DNA from: Prorocentrum cordatum
Taxonomy: Eukaryota > Sar > Dinophyceae > Prorocentrales > Prorocentraceae
Length of the DNA stretch: 64,000 nt
NCBI GenBank assembly: GCA_963575745.1
Contig: CAUYUJ010014349.1
Location: 484,881 to 548,880, forward strand
Reading direction: 5' to 3'
The translations under genes were made by a program, and so were the position numbers. The notes under the pieces were generated by a model. The model ran no database searches. It had not been told where the DNA came from and was given only the letters and a program-made list of their open reading frames with translations. Positions 42,061 through 51,872 of this stretch are shown piece by piece (the first letter of the stretch is position 1; each line of letters begins with the position of its first letter).

Positions 42061-42520
42061 AGCAACACGGGGATGGGGACATGATCCCTTAAGGTTCTGC
42101 CCAACCCCGCGCCCCTTCCCCTTCTGAACCTTTTTTCCCTTCCCACGCATTCTTTCACTGTCCTTTCTGATTGCCGCCGCCTCGCACCCAACTCATTGCG
42201 AAGCTAAAGAAGTAGGCTGGGAAGAGAAAGAGAAACCATGGGAGGGGAGGGGGGAGAAGATGGGCAAAGGATGGGGATGGGAGGGTGGAGGGAGGGAGGG
42301 AGGGAGGGAAGGAGAAGGACCCCACAACCGCACCACACTTGATGGGTTGGGCCAGGTTTCATTCTGGCCTGTACTGCCCGAGAGGAACTTGGAAAGCCTC
42401 TCATTCGGGGTTTGCTTCGGGACTACATTTTCCTAAGGAAAATGGCGGAGACGCAGGAGGAGGAAGAAGATGAGGAAGCTTCGGACAAGGAGGAAGGGGA
42501 AGGAGGTGTGAGGGAATGAA
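42061..42520. other. No gene; (GGGA)n and purine tract
   Basis: GGGA repeats at 42,282-42,312 and GGAGGA at 42,448-42,515. Confidence 0.5.
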
Positions 42521-43235
42521 GGAAGATGGTTGCGAAGGACAAGACTTTGAATAGCATCAAGGCCGAGGGCAGTGGGGGCCACGCCGACACGCCTGGCCAA
42601 CGGAACCTGTGGCGACGGAGGGCGGCGCCAGGGCTCCAGGCAGTCGGAGACTTGGCTGGCTGAGTAAATTTGGCAGCGATGTGCGGCACCCACAGGGCTG
42701 GGGACAGCAGCCAGGGATGTATTTCGGACGGGTGGCCACGGGAGACGGCCTCCTCCCCTACAAACAGGGGCCCCAGTGTAGGCATTTTGCCAGAAAGTCA
42801 GGCAGATGTTGAAACCCAACGGCATGTCCAGGAGGATGCCGCCGCGGACGCTGCGGCTGCCCTCGTGCCCCCGCCGTTCGAGTTCGACATGTGGGCGCAG
42901 GAGCTGCCAGCCGCTGCTTGGGGTCGTCGCCGTCGTCGCCGAAGTCAATTGTACTCCGCGATCTCTGCCAGGAACATTTTGCCTGCGCGGAGTCGGGCGT
43001 CCCAGGTGTTTCTTCTTTGGCCCTGCCCTCCCACGTCTCCGGCACCCCTCTGTCATCTCCCATTCCTCGCCTTCCCATTCCCTTCAGGGCGCTCTACTTG
43101 AACGGCAGGTCCCCCTGCTGCTTTGCTTGTTTCTCATGTGCCCTTGCACTGTCTTGGCTCAAGGTCTTCGCAGTGCACCGTGCCCGCCTTAGACTCGCCT
43201 TAGACATTCCGTCTTGCATGTCCCTGGGCTCCGAT
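42521..43235. other. No gene recognised
   Basis: Frames of 143-207 codons on both strands without motif. TTGGCTCAAGG at 43,154 matches the last ten bases of the spliced leader, but the upstream half does not fit. Confidence 0.4.
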
Positions 43236-43490
43236 GTACTCAGGCCTGAGGTGGTCCGGCCAGTTTCGCATGAGACTTCCTCCAGATTTTGTGCTCAAGG
43301 ATGCCGCGCACGAAGTTGTCTGGCAAGTTTCGCTTGAGACGCCCTCGCAACTCTGGGGTCAGAGGTACTCTGACCGGAGGTGTTCCAGGCAGCTTCACCC
43401 GAGACATCCTCACAATTCTGGGGTCGGAGATACCGCGCGAGAGCCGGTCTCGACAGTTCCGCCTGAGTCTTGAGACATCCTCGCAACCCT
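43236..43490 (+). repeat. ~65-bp GAGACATCCTCGCAAC satellite, locus 1
   Basis: GAGAC(A/T)(T/C)CCTC begins units at 43,272, 43,336, 43,401 and 43,472 (periods 64, 65, 71). Each unit carries a central (A/C)GATGCC or GAGATACC and ends GTTTCGC(T/C)T or similar. Other loci: 57,376 and 58,168. Confidence 0.8.
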
Positions 43491-43498
43491 GCGCGCGG

Positions 43499-43795
43499 GC
43501 CACGTCCCCGATTGGGAACGGTACTCTCGCCTCAACGCCGGCCACATTCTTCATTGGGTACGTATAGTGTGGCCGCTCGAGCGCCAGCAACATCCGTGAT
43601 TGGGAATTGTGCTCGCGTCCGAGCTATGGCTACATCTCTGTCTGGGATTGGTGCTGTCGCCTTCGCGCTGGCAACATGCCTCATCATGAGGCGTGGTGTT
43701 CTCGCCTCAGCGCCGGCCACATCCCTAAGTGGACATGATGATGCTGTTCGAGCGACAGCCACAATCACATTCTGGGACGCTTATGGTATGCATCT
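43499..43795 (+). repeat. 42/45-bp tandem repeat, seven copies
   Basis: GC(C/A/T)ACAT begins units at 43,499, 43,541, 43,587, 43,629, 43,671, 43,716 and 43,758. Units contain GATTGGGAA and CTCGCCTCAGCGCC. Most spacings are multiples of three. Confidence 0.85.
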
Positions 43796-44145
43796 TGGAG
43801 GGGTTGTCCCGGTTGTCAATGGGTGGGTCCAGGGATTTTTGGGGACCCGATTTTGAACATAGTAACTGGCGACCGGGTACCCGGACCTTGGGGCACCCAC
43901 TTTTCAAAACTTCCCCCCCGCAGCCCACTTTAGTCCCCAGCGCCGGCGGACCTTCTTGAACTCTCCTGGGCGTTCCTTGCGCCTCGAGGGCCCTCCTCGG
44001 CGCCCGCAGCGGACGCCCAGAGGCCGCCAGGACGGCCCAAGAGCGCACCAAGCCGCCCAAGATGGCCCCATGATGGCCCAAGAGGCTCCCAAGAGGCGCC
44101 AAGAGCGCTCCGAGAGGACCTCCAAGAGGGCCCCGGGAGCTCAAA
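43796..44145 (+). repeat. Composite CCAAGA array 7
   Basis: CCAAGAG and GCCCAAGA units at 43,985-44,140; the first 150 bp hold no recognised feature. Confidence 0.65.
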
Positions 44146-44159
44146 ATCATTTATATGCA

Positions 44160-44223
44160 GTGTGTGTGTGTGTATGTGTGTGTGTGTGTGTTTGTGTGTT
44201 TGTGTGTTTGTGTGTGTATGTGT

Positions 44224-44268
<45 letters not shown>
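44160..44268 (+). repeat. (TG)n microsatellite
   Basis: About 108 bp of TG with TTTG and TATG variants. Confidence 0.95.
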
Positions 44269-44269
<1 letters not shown>

Positions 44270-44274
44270 CAGTG

Positions 44275-44665
44275 TTCTGTTTGTTCCGCGTCTTCAGGCT
44301 GTCGACATTCCACGACTGCTGAAGAACCCCCCAGCCTCGCACCAATAGGGCCCAAGAGCCCTCCACAGGCTTCCAAGACGGCCCAAGAGGACCCCAAAAC
44401 GGCCCAAGAGGCGTCCAACACAGCGCAAGAGAGCCTCAGGACGCCCTCTAGAGGTGCCCAAGAGGGGGAACACGAACCCACAATTCGAGCCTTCCGCCCC
44501 GAGAGTTCCTTGGGTTTTTTTCTCAGAGACCCACCAGGAGAGCCCCACGAGGGGCACAAGAGGCGGAACCCGAACTCACAAAGCCAGCCTGCACCCCGAA
44601 GACCCGAAGACGGCCCCCGAGACCGCTGGCAGGGTTCCAGGCGGCCTCAGGAACGCCCGAGGGCC
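44275..44665 (+). repeat. Composite CCAAGA array 8
   Basis: Diverged core A (CTGTCGACATTCCACG) at 44,299, CCAAGA units, and core B (GAGCCTTCCGCCCC) at 44,487, about 187 bp apart; GGGAACACGAACCC precedes core B. Confidence 0.8.
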
Positions 44666-44805
44666 CCCACAATACTCCCCATGTTCATGCCATTCTTTGG
44701 GTAACTATTTCAGAGGTCTTAGAATGACTGTGATTTCTGTTTTTTTGAACCACTGCCACTGGGTGGTAATTGCGCCAGCGGATCTGTGAACTTGTGACGG
44801 CCTGG
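44666..44805. other. No gene recognised
   Basis: Short mixed spacer. Confidence 0.4.
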
Positions 44806-44870
44806 TGCTTGCTAGAGCCTTAGCGCGCGCGAAGTGAACGCGTGATTCGAGTAGTATACATATAACGGCG
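44806..44870 (+). repeat. GCGCGC hairpin with TA run, decayed
   Basis: CTAGAGCCTTAGCGCGCGCG and GTATACATATA: a degraded version of the hairpin-(TA)n pair at 46,558 and 59,580, with the right stem changed to GTGAACGCG. Confidence 0.6.
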
Positions 44871-44879
44871 CACCGGGTC

Positions 44880-45066
44880 CGGGGGCCCGGGGCCGGGACC
44901 CCGACCACAAATGTGCACCCCGGGGGGCCCGGAGGCTCGTCGGGCCTTGCCGGAGGCCTCCCCGGTCAGACAAGACGGCCCCAGGAGCGCCCAAGACGGC
45001 CCAAGAAACTTCCAAGAGGCCTCCAAGAGGGCTCCGAGATGCTGAAGATGGCCTCCAGACGTCCAA
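44880..45066 (+). repeat. Composite CCAAGA array 9, lead-in
   Basis: G/C-run head (CCGGGGGCCCGGGGCC at 44,878) followed by CCAAGA units; the G/C-run head recurs after other hairpin-(TA)n sites. Confidence 0.7.
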
Positions 45067-46505
45067 GGACGCCCCCAAGAGGCCCCAAGAAGCCTCCAAC
45101 ATGCGTCCCAAGAGGGCCCCTAGACGCAAAAATTGGCCCATTCCCTTCGTAAAACGTACATTTTCAACAAAGTTGCTTTTGGGCTTTCCGACGTTACAGG
45201 ACGGCCCACGAGGCGCCCAAGACCGCCCCAAGACGGCCCAAGAAGCCCCCAGGACAGCCCAAGAGGGCCCCAAGACGGCCCAAGAGGCGCCCAAGATGGC
45301 CCAAGAGGGCCCCAAGACGGGCCCAAGAGGGGGCCCAGAGGGGGACCACGAACCGCAAGCTCGAGCCTTCCGCCCCAAGAGGCCGCCAGGAGGCCCCCAG
45401 GAGGCCCCTCAAGAGGCCCCAGGAGACCCCAGACGTCCAAGGACGCCCCCAAGACGCCCCAAGAAGCCTCCAACATGCGTCCCAAGAGGGCCCCTAGACG
45501 CAAAAGTTGGCCCATTCCCTTCGTAAAACGTACATTTTCAACAAAGTCGCCTTTTGGGCTTTCCGACGTTACAGGACGGCCCAAGAGGCGCCCAAGACCG
45601 CCCCAAGACGGCCCAAGAAGCTTCCAAGAGGGCCCCAGGACAGCCCAAGAGGGCCCCAAGACGGCCCAAGAGGCGCCCAAGATGGCCCAAGAGGGCCCCA
45701 AGACGGGCCCAAGAGGGGGCCCAGAGGGGGACCACGAACCGCAAGCTCGAGCCTTCCGCCCCAAGAGGCCGCCAGGAGGCCCCCAGGAGGCCCCTCAAGA
45801 GGCCCCAGGAGACCCCAGACGTCCAAGGACGCCCCCAAGAGGCCCCAAGAAGCCTCCAACATGCGGCCCAAGAGGGCCCCTAGACGCAAAAGTTTGCCCA
45901 TTCCCTTCGTAAAACGTACATGTTCAACAAAGTTGTCTTTTGGGCTTTCCGACGTTACAGGACGGCCCAAGAGGCGCCCAAGACCGCCCCAAAACGGCCC
46001 AAGAAGCTTCCAAGAGGGCCCCAGGACAGCCCAAGAGGGCCCCAAGACGGCCCAAGAGGCGCCCAAGATGGCCCAAGAGGGCCCCAAGACGGGCCCAAGA
46101 GGGGGCCCAGAGGGGGACCACGAACCGCAAGCTCGAGCCTTCCGCCCCAAGAGGCCGCCAGGAGGCCCCCAGGAGGCCCCTCAAGAGGCCCCAGGAGACC
46201 CCAGACGTCCAAGGACGCCCCCAAGACGCCCCAAGAAGCCTCCAACATGCGTCCCAAGAGGGCCCCCAGACGCAAAAGTTGGCCCATTCCCTTTGTAAAA
46301 CGTACATGTTCAACAAAGTTGTCTTTTGGGGTTTCCGCGCCCAAGATGGCCCAAGAGGGCCCCAAGACGGGCCCAAGAGGGGGCCCAGAGGGGGACCACG
46401 AACCGCAAGCTCGAGCCTTCCGCCCCAAGAGGCCGCCAGGAGGCCCCCAGGAGGCCCCTCAAGAGGCCCCAGGAGACCCCAGACGTCCAAGGACGCCCCC
46501 ACGAC
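45067..46505 (+). repeat. 386-bp higher-order tandem repeat, ~3.7 copies
   Basis: The block GGCCCATTCCCTTCGTAAAA starts near 45,134, 45,508, 45,894 and 46,281 (periods about 374, 386 and 387). Each unit holds core A (TTTCCGACGTTACAGGACGG), an array of ~12-bp CCCAAGA monomers, core B (GAGCCTTCCGCCCCAAGAGG) and GACGTCCAAGGACGCCCCCA. Units are nearly identical; the last lacks core A and about 140 bp. Frames of 190-263 codons on both strands exist only because periods are near multiples of three. Confidence 0.9.
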
Positions 46506-46557
46506 GCTTCGCGTCACCAATTTCTTCTCACAACGATTCCTGGGTCTGTGACTCGAC

Positions 46558-46615
46558 AGAACCTAAGCGCGCGCGAAGCGCGCGCGTGGTTCTAGTATAT
46601 ATATATATATATATA
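46558..46615 (+). repeat. GCGCGCGC hairpin joined to (TA)n
   Basis: AGAACC (46,558) and GGTTCT (46,588) bracket GCGCGCGC-GAA-GCGCGCGC, then A(GTA)TATAT for about 22 bp. A near-identical structure is at 59,580. Confidence 0.85.
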
Positions 46616-46664
46616 CGCACTACATAAGCATAAGTGTATGTATATGTGTGTATATGGATATATA

Positions 46665-46745
46665 CACCGTCCGTGTTCCACACGTTTTTGAATCTGTTGT
46701 CGTCGTCGCCACTGCCGTCCATTCCATGGCCCGTTGCTCAAATCT
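46665..46745 (-). repeat. Repeat D, copy 1
   Basis: GTTCCACACGTTTTTGAAT, GTCGTCGTCGCC and TGGCCCGTTGCTCAA match 52,677-52,745 in order. On minus both copies can read MDGSGDDD followed by FK. Confidence 0.7.
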
Positions 46746-47186
46746 TTCTTCCAGGGACATGATGGAGGCCTCCCGAACCCTCGTAGACGCGGGGGCCTCG
46801 GGCTTCCGCGAGATCGTCCGCGCGGACTTCCACCCGGGTGCGTCGTGGGCGCTGCCACCGAGTTGTCTGTGGGCGCCTGCGTGCCCCCCTGCCCGCCGTG
46901 CCCAGGCTGCTACTACACCTGCGGCAAAGGTTTTGACGAGGCAGGGACGCCATGCGGGGGCGGCGGAAGCGGCGGCGCGCCCGCCTGGCTGGGCGCCGCA
47001 ACTCCAGCGCAGTGCGACGCGCTGGCAGGAGCTTTGCGCGAGGCGGCGGAGGGCTGCGTCGGCTGGACGGCGGCAGCGCTCCTATCGGTCGTGGCGCTGA
47101 TCGCGGGCTTCGCGCTCGGCCACGTGCTTGCCCGGGCGCGCGTCAGCGCGTCCCGCCAGGATGGCGCTGGTTCCCAGGGCGTCTAG
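46746..47186 (+). pseudogene. DIRS-like Cys-rich ORF with membrane segment
   Basis: A frame starting with ATG at 46,759 (MMEASRTLVDAGASGFREIV) shifts near 46,840 into the frame that reads GACVPPCPPCPGCYYTCGKG and, after a Gly-rich linker, AALLSVVALIAGFALGHVLA, a good single transmembrane helix, before a TAG at 47,184. The Cys block plus one helix parallels 23,041-23,262. Location would be a membrane if expressed; role unknown. It overlaps the next ORF's ATG (47,161) by about 25 bp. Confidence 0.6.
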
Positions 47187-47875
47187 GTCGCGGCTGATCC
47201 CCTGGCGTCGAGCAGTGGTCCGCTACGCCGAGGGCGACCTCTGGCACGAGCGGATCCTTCTTTATCCAGCGGCCAGTGAGGCCGGAGGTGCCTCCCATGG
47301 CGCCTGCCGGGTGGTGCCGACGCCCGACTTGGACATGTACATCGAGTGGCTGGAGGGGCGGGTCGCCCGACGGCAGCCCGGTGGAGTGGCTGGAGATGCC
47401 GCGTGACCTGCGGCCGCCGGCGGGATTCGGGCGCGCCCGCCGCTTCGAAGCGACGCCGAGTGACGCTGAGATGCGGGCGCTGCTCCGCCGCGCGTGCGTT
47501 GCAGCGTCGGCCGACGCGGACTCGCGAAGCGCGGTGATCGAGGCGTTGGTGATGATGCGGAGCTCGCAAGGGCGCGACGTGGCGGCGCGCGACGCGCCCT
47601 GGCCGAACTCCTTCGGCGGGAGCGGCGTGACGGGCTTTCGGCCAGCGGGAGCCGCGGCGGTCGGGGCGGCCGCTGCTGGCGGAGACGGTCTCCTTGGCGA
47701 AGGTGGCGAAGTTGGAGGCGGTGAAGACGGCGCCGTGGTGGCTGCGGGCGGCACGCCCGCGCCTCGCTCGAGCGGGCGCGTCTGGCGGGCGGCGGAGGCG
47801 GACGAGCCCTGCCGCGTTGAGCTAGGCGACGAGCTCGGGGCCCTGGCGCACGAGCTGCGCGGCAAGGGGCGCTAA
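47161..47875 (+). pseudogene. DIRS-like gag-position ORF, one frameshift
   Basis: ATG at 47,161 is chosen because the conserved part follows: LIPWRRAVVRYAEGDLWHER, ILLYPAAS, then VVPTPDLDMYIEWLEG. A frameshift near 47,360 moves to the frame 47,276-47,875, which reads GFGRARRFEATPSDAEMRAL and a helical region (RRACVAASADADSRSAVIEA), ending GDELGALAHELRGKGR. The WHER and PDLDxYxE words match the ORF at 23,357. Total about 235 codons. It sits where gag would be; no zinc finger seen. Confidence 0.6.
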
Positions 47876-47960
47876 CTCGCCCGGCCCGGGCGCGCGGTGG
47901 TCGCGCGCTTAGCTTGACGGGCCTCGACGAGGAGTCCTGCGCGGCGCCGGCGCGGCGCTG

Positions 47961-48590
47961 ATGGGGGCTGCAGCCCCTGGCGCTGGAGGCGACGCGCTGG
48001 CGCTCGCTGTCAAGTCAAGGGCGGGGCCGCGGCCGCGAGTGGCGTCAGGTGGTGGGCGCCTGCGAGGATCCAGAGGAGTCTGTCGGGGACTTCGCACTGG
48101 CGGGCCCGCGCTCGGCCCGGCGGCGCCTCGATTTCCCGCGGCCGCGCCGCGCGAAAACCGGCCGCCGCCTCGCGCTCAAGACCGCGGCGCGGCCCCAGTC
48201 GGAGCAGCGGGGCGCCCAGGAGCACGAGCAGATCATGAAGTACATCGTGCTGGCGGGGACCTAATACAAGGTCGTTATGCGCGCGCGCTCGCGGAGACCA
48301 TCTTCCGCCGGGCGCGGGCCATCTAGCGGCGCTACCGCGACGGGCTGCGGGGGGCGGACTCGGCCAGCTCCGCGGGCGAGATGGGCCCCGAGGAGTTCTC
48401 GGCCTTCAGCGGGTTCAGCAAGGCTGGGGGCCACCTGGCGGCGGCGCCCGCCATCTTGGATTTCGCGGAGGGCCGGGTCGAGAAGAGCGCCGCTGTCACG
48501 CAGAACATCAGGGGGGCGCAGGAGGAAGAGAGCTCCGTCGCAAGGGCCCCAAGGGGGGCGGCAGCGGAGGCGAGGCATGACTGAACGCCA
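47961..48590 (+). pseudogene. DIRS-like pre-RT charged region
   Basis: Frame 48,049-48,264 reads DPEESVGDFALAGPRS and QEHEQIMKYIVLAGT. The next frame supplies ALAETIFRRARAI, a TAG at 48,324, RRYRDGLRGADSASS, MGPEEFSAFSGFSKAGGHLA and VEKSAAVTQNIRGAQEE. The word order (GPRS, HEHE, AETxxRRxQxI, PEE-x-FxG, KxAxVxKNxRKAREE) matches what I know upstream of RT in these elements and parallels 24,095-24,663. Confidence 0.6.
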
Positions 48591-49375
48591 GGGGGGGGCT
48601 CCTCGCGCGGCCGCCTGCTCCCCGACTTGCAAGGCCGCTGAGCTTCAGGGCTCTCCTGCGCGCTTGCATGGGCGAATTCAAGCGCGCGGATCCCCGTGCC
48701 GTCGGGGTCATTGTCCTGTCCCTGTCCCGATGCTGCGGGGGTGCCAGGCCTCGCCCGTCGGCGCGGTCTTTCGGGCCGTTCGGCGAAGGCCGCTCGAGCG
48801 CGACGCCGCGGTGACCGAGGTGAGCCGCGTCATCGGGGCCCCAAATAATCTGACTGGGAGGCCCAAGGCGCCTGGCGCCCTAACTTGGTCTGGCGGAGCG
48901 GCATCCACGTCGCTTGGTGCATTATCGCGGTCGACATGCTGTCGCTGCGCCGGGCCCCCCGCCGCCCGGTCTGGCGCTGGCAGGGGCCCGCCGTGAGCTT
49001 CGCGGCGCTGGCGCGCGCGAGGACATCGACTCGCCGGTCGTTCGTCTCGACGACTCCCTCGTCTCACTGCCCGCGGCTGGGAACGCGCCAGCGCCTCTGG
49101 GGGCTGCTGCCAGCGGGCGCAGCCGGTTGCGACGTCGAGGCTTCGATGCGCGAACAGCTCCTTCCAAACGAGGTTGTGGAGTCCAACCTAACAGAGGCCC
49201 CGCAACAGCCATATAGACGGTCCTTCGGGCCGACCCACGGGCACACGCGCCCTCAGTCCGTCGCCTCTTCGACGCCGGCACGGTGCCTTTCACCGCCGCC
49301 CCGCGGGGGCGGCGCGGCCCTTCCTGCGCGCGCGGGAATTCGACAGCCGCAGGGCCAACTGCTGAATCAGGCGGT
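48591..49375 (+). pseudogene. Probable RT upstream/fingers region, unclear
   Basis: Frames on plus (48,885-49,721; 48,277-48,996) run through here but recognised motifs are few: VTEVSRVIGAPNNLTGRPKA in one frame lies in the position of the pre-RT region. A 481-codon minus frame (50,367-48,922) is the complement of the RT and RNase H and is not a gene. Confidence 0.4.
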
Positions 49376-49767
49376 CCGCCGTGGCGGCGCCGTGCCAGAG
49401 GGCGAGGAGCTCTACGTGGGCCACGCGGACATCCCCGACGCCTCCTACCACGTCGGGCTGTCCGAGGCGTTCTGCAATTACTTCCGTCTGCCGTCGGCCA
49501 AAGGCCAGCGACGTCGGGCGCGAGCGCCAGTTGGCTCCAGGCGGCCGTGTCTGGCCCGTGCTGGAGGCGCCCCAGACGCGCTGGTCGCTCGCATTGTACT
49601 GGCGCCAGACCATCCGCGGCATCGCGAGTGCGATCCCCGAGCTGAGAGCGGCGCCGTTCATCTCGGACAAGCGCGCAGCGCCGCCAGTGCAGCCGCTTGC
49701 CACGACGACATACGTCGCTAATTTTTGGCTCCGGGTGCCGACCCCAACGCCGCGGCTCGCGCTGTGA
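49376..49767 (+). pseudogene. DIRS-like reverse transcriptase, catalytic Asp lost
   Basis: The first frame reads GEELYVGHADIPDASYHVGL and SEAFCNYFRLPSA, equivalent to the block with the first catalytic Asp (A-D-x-x-x-x-(F/S)Y). A frameshift near 49,500 leads to RVWPVLEAPQTRWSLALYW, the P-M-G-W-S-W-ALYW motif with changes, then PFISDKRAAP and YVANF at 49,711-49,725. Active members have YVDN/YVDD here; Asp is replaced by Ala. The domain would copy RNA to DNA. Motif order is convincing; function is lost. Confidence 0.75.
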
Positions 49768-50552
49768 AGCTTGCCAGCGCCGCCTTGACATCCAGGGGCC
49801 CACCCGCCCGCGAAGCTTACGTGCGTGACCGCGATGCCGGAATCCTGGACCAGGAAATCCGAGGCCGCGATGGAGAAAGACGACCAAATAGATCAAGGCT
49901 GCGGCGACTCCGCACAACGGGGACTCCGTCCGACGGGAGCTGACTGCATTCTCGACCTTGCCGACTATGATCTCTCGGATTATGCAGGCGTCTTGGAGCT
50001 CCGAGGTCACGCGCGCTGACGCGTCCTCCTGGGGCTTTGGGCTCGTCTGCGAGGACTTCGAGGAGGAGTTCGTGGGCCCCGCAGGTGTCTTCTCGGAGCG
50101 CTGGCGTTTCTTGGGGAACGCAAATGTGCTGCCGCGGGCTCGGACTGGCATTACAGGTGGGCCTTTTCGAGAGCTTACAGGACTTCCAGTGCATTGTCGG
50201 CTCGGAGGAGTCCGATCCCGAGGCCCGCCAGCTGGCCGCTGGTCTTTTGCCTCGCGCATTCCGCGAAGTTGGTCGGGTAGTCGCGGGATCTCACGCGTGG
50301 GGGCCCCCGCCCGACAACGTCGTGGATGGGGGGGGGGCCGGGCGATCACGTTCGGGGCGCAGCGCATCTGCAGGTCCTCATAGGACCAGCGGTCGGCGCC
50401 ATCTCCTGCGCTCTGACTCGTTGTCTTCCGTCGCGGCTCTGGGCAAGGGGCGCTCGTCGGCCCCTGGCGTCTGCGGCGCCCTTCGCGCCGCGGCGGGGCG
50501 TCGCGGACGGTCCGTCGCGAGGGCTGCGGCGCGCTGGCTACGCCCGAGCTGA
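49725..50552 (+). pseudogene. DIRS-like RT thumb and RNase H
   Basis: Frame 49,725-49,943 (GADPNAAARAVKLASAALTS, then PPAREAYV) follows YVANF as the thumb does in relatives. Frame 49,958-50,383 reads SSEVTRADASSWGFGLVCED, where DAS carries the first RNase H Asp, and ends FSERWRF, a family hallmark. A third frame (50,037-50,552) reads RRHLLRSDSLSSVAALGKGR and SSAP, holding the later Asp (SDS) and the K-G-R-S-S block. RNase H digests the RNA strand of the hybrid. The Glu-bearing segment between is not clear. Confidence 0.7.
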
Positions 50553-50749
50553 AGGCGGCGACGTTGCCCCGCCGGCGGCAGGGCCCCGCGGCGACGTTGG
50601 CGGCAGCTGCGCCGAGGTCGCGCGGGCCGCCTCCAGGGCCGCCGACGTCGACGCCGGCGCTGAAGCGGCCGGCGCCCCCAGGGAGTCAGTCCGACCGCCT
50701 GACTGGCTCGCCGCCGCGCACGGGCAGCCGAAGGCGATGGCGGCCGATC

Positions 50750-51511
50750 GGGCGAAGAAGCGGAAACTGGCGGCAATCCCTCTGGCCGACGGGGGGGCGG
50801 CGGCGCTAGACCTCGGCCTTTCCGAGTGGATGCTCGGGCAGTACCTCGAGGGCGTCGACCATTGGCGCGGGGCCCAGATATTGGCTGCCCAGCGGAGCGA
50901 CCCGCGGCCCAGCCGCGACGGTCAACTCGCATCCCCGCGGCGCGACAGTCGCTCCGCAGCTGGAAGGTGCCGGCGCCGCCGCTGACGAAGTCGCCGCTAC
51001 CGGGGGAGCTCGCGGCAGCTTTGGCTTGCGAGTTCGTCGACATGAAGCAGTGGGAGGCGGCGGTCTTCTTCGCGCGGCTGGGCGAGTGTGCGCGCGCGCT
51101 GGCGAGGCGCGCCGTGGCGCCGCGGGCGGCAGGGCGCCTGGCTCTCCGCCGCCGGGCGCTGGCCCCGCATTCGCAGGACGTCGGGCGCGGGGCCCTGCGA
51201 GACCGCGGAGTTCGACGAGAGCTTCCTCGCGCGCGACCTGTGGCTGGCGGGCGTGCTGCGGCGGCTGGCGGCGGGAAATGCTCCAAATCAGCATCTCGGT
51301 GGGCGAGTTCGCCGCGCTGTCCGGGCGCGCCGCGCGGGGCCAGGCTGGCGGCCGAGCCGATGCCTCACTTGCCGCGGCTCTCCGGGGCACGCGGGGACTT
51401 GTCGCGCAGTTGCGCCCGCTGTCGGAGGTCAAATGCAGGGGCAGGTGGAAGACCGATGCGCTGGTCAGGCGCCACGAGAAGGGCGGCAGGCTCAGCGCGC
51501 AGTGTGCCTAG
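50750..51511 (+). pseudogene. Tyrosine recombinase, DIRS-like, nucleophile changed
   Basis: Four frames. LDLGLSEWMLGQYLEGVDHW is the SAM-like core-binding start; QSLRSWKVPAPPLTKSPLPG and ALACEFVDMKQWEAAVFFAR follow; then CETAEFDESFLARDLWL; and last QLRPLSEVKCRGRWKTDALV followed by RRHEKGGRL, ending at a TAG (51,509-51,511). RGRWKTD..VRR(Y)EK is the C-terminal catalytic block; the expected Tyr position reads His (codon CAC at 51,472-51,474). The enzyme would insert circular cDNA by recombination. Broken frames and the missing Tyr make it inactive. Confidence 0.7.
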
Positions 51512-51617
51512 CTGCGCGCGGCGCCCCAGAAGCACGCGCTGCGGTGCCACTGCGAGCTCCCAGAGGTTATCCTAGGGGCGGGGGGCGCGCTGCCCCGCCG
51601 CCCCAGTCGCGCTCGAG

Positions 51618-51872
51618 GTGAAAGCGTTTCTGGGGATCTTTGCGGGCTCGGGCCGCGTGGGTCGAGCGCTGGCCCGCCGAGGCAATCGTGCGTTCGCGTG
51701 GGACCTGAAGCAGGGGCCCGACTTTGATCTTGGCGATGTGAGAAAACGCCCGATCATTCGAGGCTGGCTCCAGTCTAGCCTTATCCGCGCCGTGCACCTC
51801 TGCACGCCGCGCGGCAGCCGGCCGCGCGCGAGAGATATCCAACCTGGCCCTCCTCGTCTCCGCTCGTACTAG
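51618..51872 (+). pseudogene. Methyltransferase-like ORF
   Basis: The frame is open from upstream; within it KAFLGIFAGSGRVGRALARR has an F-A-G-S-G motif typical of the AdoMet-binding loop. NRAFAWDLKQGPDFDLGD gives the acidic residue after strand 2 (WDL). IRAVHLCTPRGSRPRARD stands where family members have a catalytic P-C-T-x-S-x-AR block, here changed to TPRGSRPRAR, and PPRLRS follows. About 85 codons to a TAG at 51,870; a full domain would be longer. Start taken as the GTG at 51,618. Known DIRS elements carry a methyltransferase; its role is unclear. Confidence 0.55.

Noticed and set aside
43154-43163. TTGGCTCAAG followed by GT, resembling a spliced-leader RNA gene
   Set aside because: Only the last ten bases match, and no leader 5' half or snRNA-like body follows.
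45133-46627. Overlapping 190- to 263-codon frames on both strands
   Set aside because: By-products of the 386-bp repeat made of 12-bp monomers; all frames look alike (Pro/Gln/Glu/Arg).
48922-50367. 481-codon minus-strand frame, the longest in the window
   Set aside because: It is the complement of the DIRS-like RT and RNase H, is Arg/Pro/Gly-rich, and shows no motif.
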